Assembly (NCBI GenBank): GCA_024405335.1
Contig: JAKSOX010000127.1
Span: 1 to 5,955, forward strand
From: Kiritimatiellia bacterium
GTDB taxonomy: Bacteria > Verrucomicrobiota > Kiritimatiellia > RFP12 > UBA1067
Length of the DNA stretch: 5,955 bases
Direction: 5' to 3'
This document shows positions 5,480 through 5,955 of this stretch, piece after piece. The translations under genes and the position numbers were made by a program. The notes beneath the pieces were generated by a model. It had not been told where the DNA came from. It made no database searches and saw nothing but the letters and a program-made list of their open reading frames with translations. The first letter of the stretch is position 1, and each line of letters starts with the position of its first letter.

Positions 5480-5955
5480 ATGCCCATCCGTTTGAGCCGT
5501 TTCGAAATGCCCCGCAACGTCAAGAAGGAGGACGGCGCGACCGCGACTTACGCGCGTTTCGTCGCCGACCCCTTCGAGATCGGCTATGCGCGCACGATCG
5601 GAAACTCGCTTCGCCGCGTGTTGCTCTCGTCCATCGAGGGCTGCGCGATTTCGAGCGTGAAGATCCAGGGCGTTCCCCACGAGTTCTCCACCATCAAGGG
5701 TTGCGCGGAAGACGTCACGGACATCATTCTCAATCTCAAGCGCGTTCTGCTCAAGACTTTCACGCGCGAGGCGACGACCATCCGGCTCAAGGCGAAAGGG
5801 CCTTGCACCGTCACGGCCGGCGACTTCGCCGCGGAAAACAACGTCGAGGTGCTGAATCCCCGTCAGGTGATCTGCACGCTCGAGGCGGACGGCGCGCTCG
5901 ACATGGAGTGCGAGATCAAGACCGGCCGTGGATTCTGTCTGGCCGAAGGCAACAA
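5480..5955 (+). CDS. rpoA: DNA-directed RNA polymerase subunit alpha, N-terminal part, cut by window end
   Basis: The 158 visible codons run open to the end of the window, about half of the usual 310-340 residues. They cover much of the N-terminal domain, which dimerises and nucleates assembly of the beta and beta-prime subunits. Hallmark segments are FEIGYARTIGNSLRRVLLSS (residues 32-51), with the assembly-associated Arg45 conserved, and GVPHEFSTIKG with EDVTDIILNLK (64-87). The N-terminal 15 residues or so are also of the usual kind for alpha. The C-terminal domain that contacts promoter DNA and activators would lie beyond the window. The gene is the fifth of the operon; rplQ would be expected to follow but is not in the window. 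Confidence 0.97.
   Translation, partial: MPIRLSRFEMPRNVKKEDGATATYARFVADPFEIGYARTIGNSLRRVLLSSIEGCAISSVKIQGVPHEFSTIKGCAEDVTDIILNLKRVLLKTFTREATTIRLKAKGPCTVTAGDFAAENNVEVLNPRQVICTLEADGALDMECEIKTGRGFCLAEGN

Overview
The window most likely comes from a high-GC bacterium of the Verrucomicrobiota / Kiritimatiellota / Lentisphaerota group. This is inferred from a PEP-CTERM sorted protein, a W-rich surface-protein tail of a style common in that group, and the sequence character of the ribosomal proteins. No 16S rRNA is present, so the placement is tentative. All credible genes are on the + strand, and no mobile element, CRISPR array, tRNA or rRNA was seen.

Bases 1-1220 hold envelope cargo. They contain the 3' end of a gene for a probable secreted or surface protein (2-586), followed by a small secreted protein with a signal peptide and a PEP-CTERM anchor (613-1179). 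A strong hairpin plus T-rich tract (1188-1218) closes this unit. Much of this block is far less GC-rich than the rest of the window.

Bases 1243-3711 encode one long polytopic membrane protein. It has about 11 predicted membrane spans, a soluble C-terminal half and TPR-like repeats at the end. No family was recognised with confidence.

Bases 3722-5955 are the start of the ribosomal alpha operon: a sigma70-type promoter, then rpmJ (L36), rpsM (S13), rpsK (S11), rpsD (S4) and the first 158 codons of rpoA (RNA polymerase alpha). Gene order is canonical and the gaps are 1 to 40 bases, so the genes are very probably co-transcribed. They supply small- and large-subunit ribosomal proteins together with the polymerase assembly subunit. 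The usual upstream spc-operon genes (secY, map, infA) are absent, and the operon starts with its own promoter directly behind the membrane protein gene.

No new multi-gene system is evident. The points most worth a second look are the compositional mosaic of the PEP-CTERM gene, an unusual S11 with an Ala-rich extension and lost conserved prolines, and the unassigned membrane/TPR protein.
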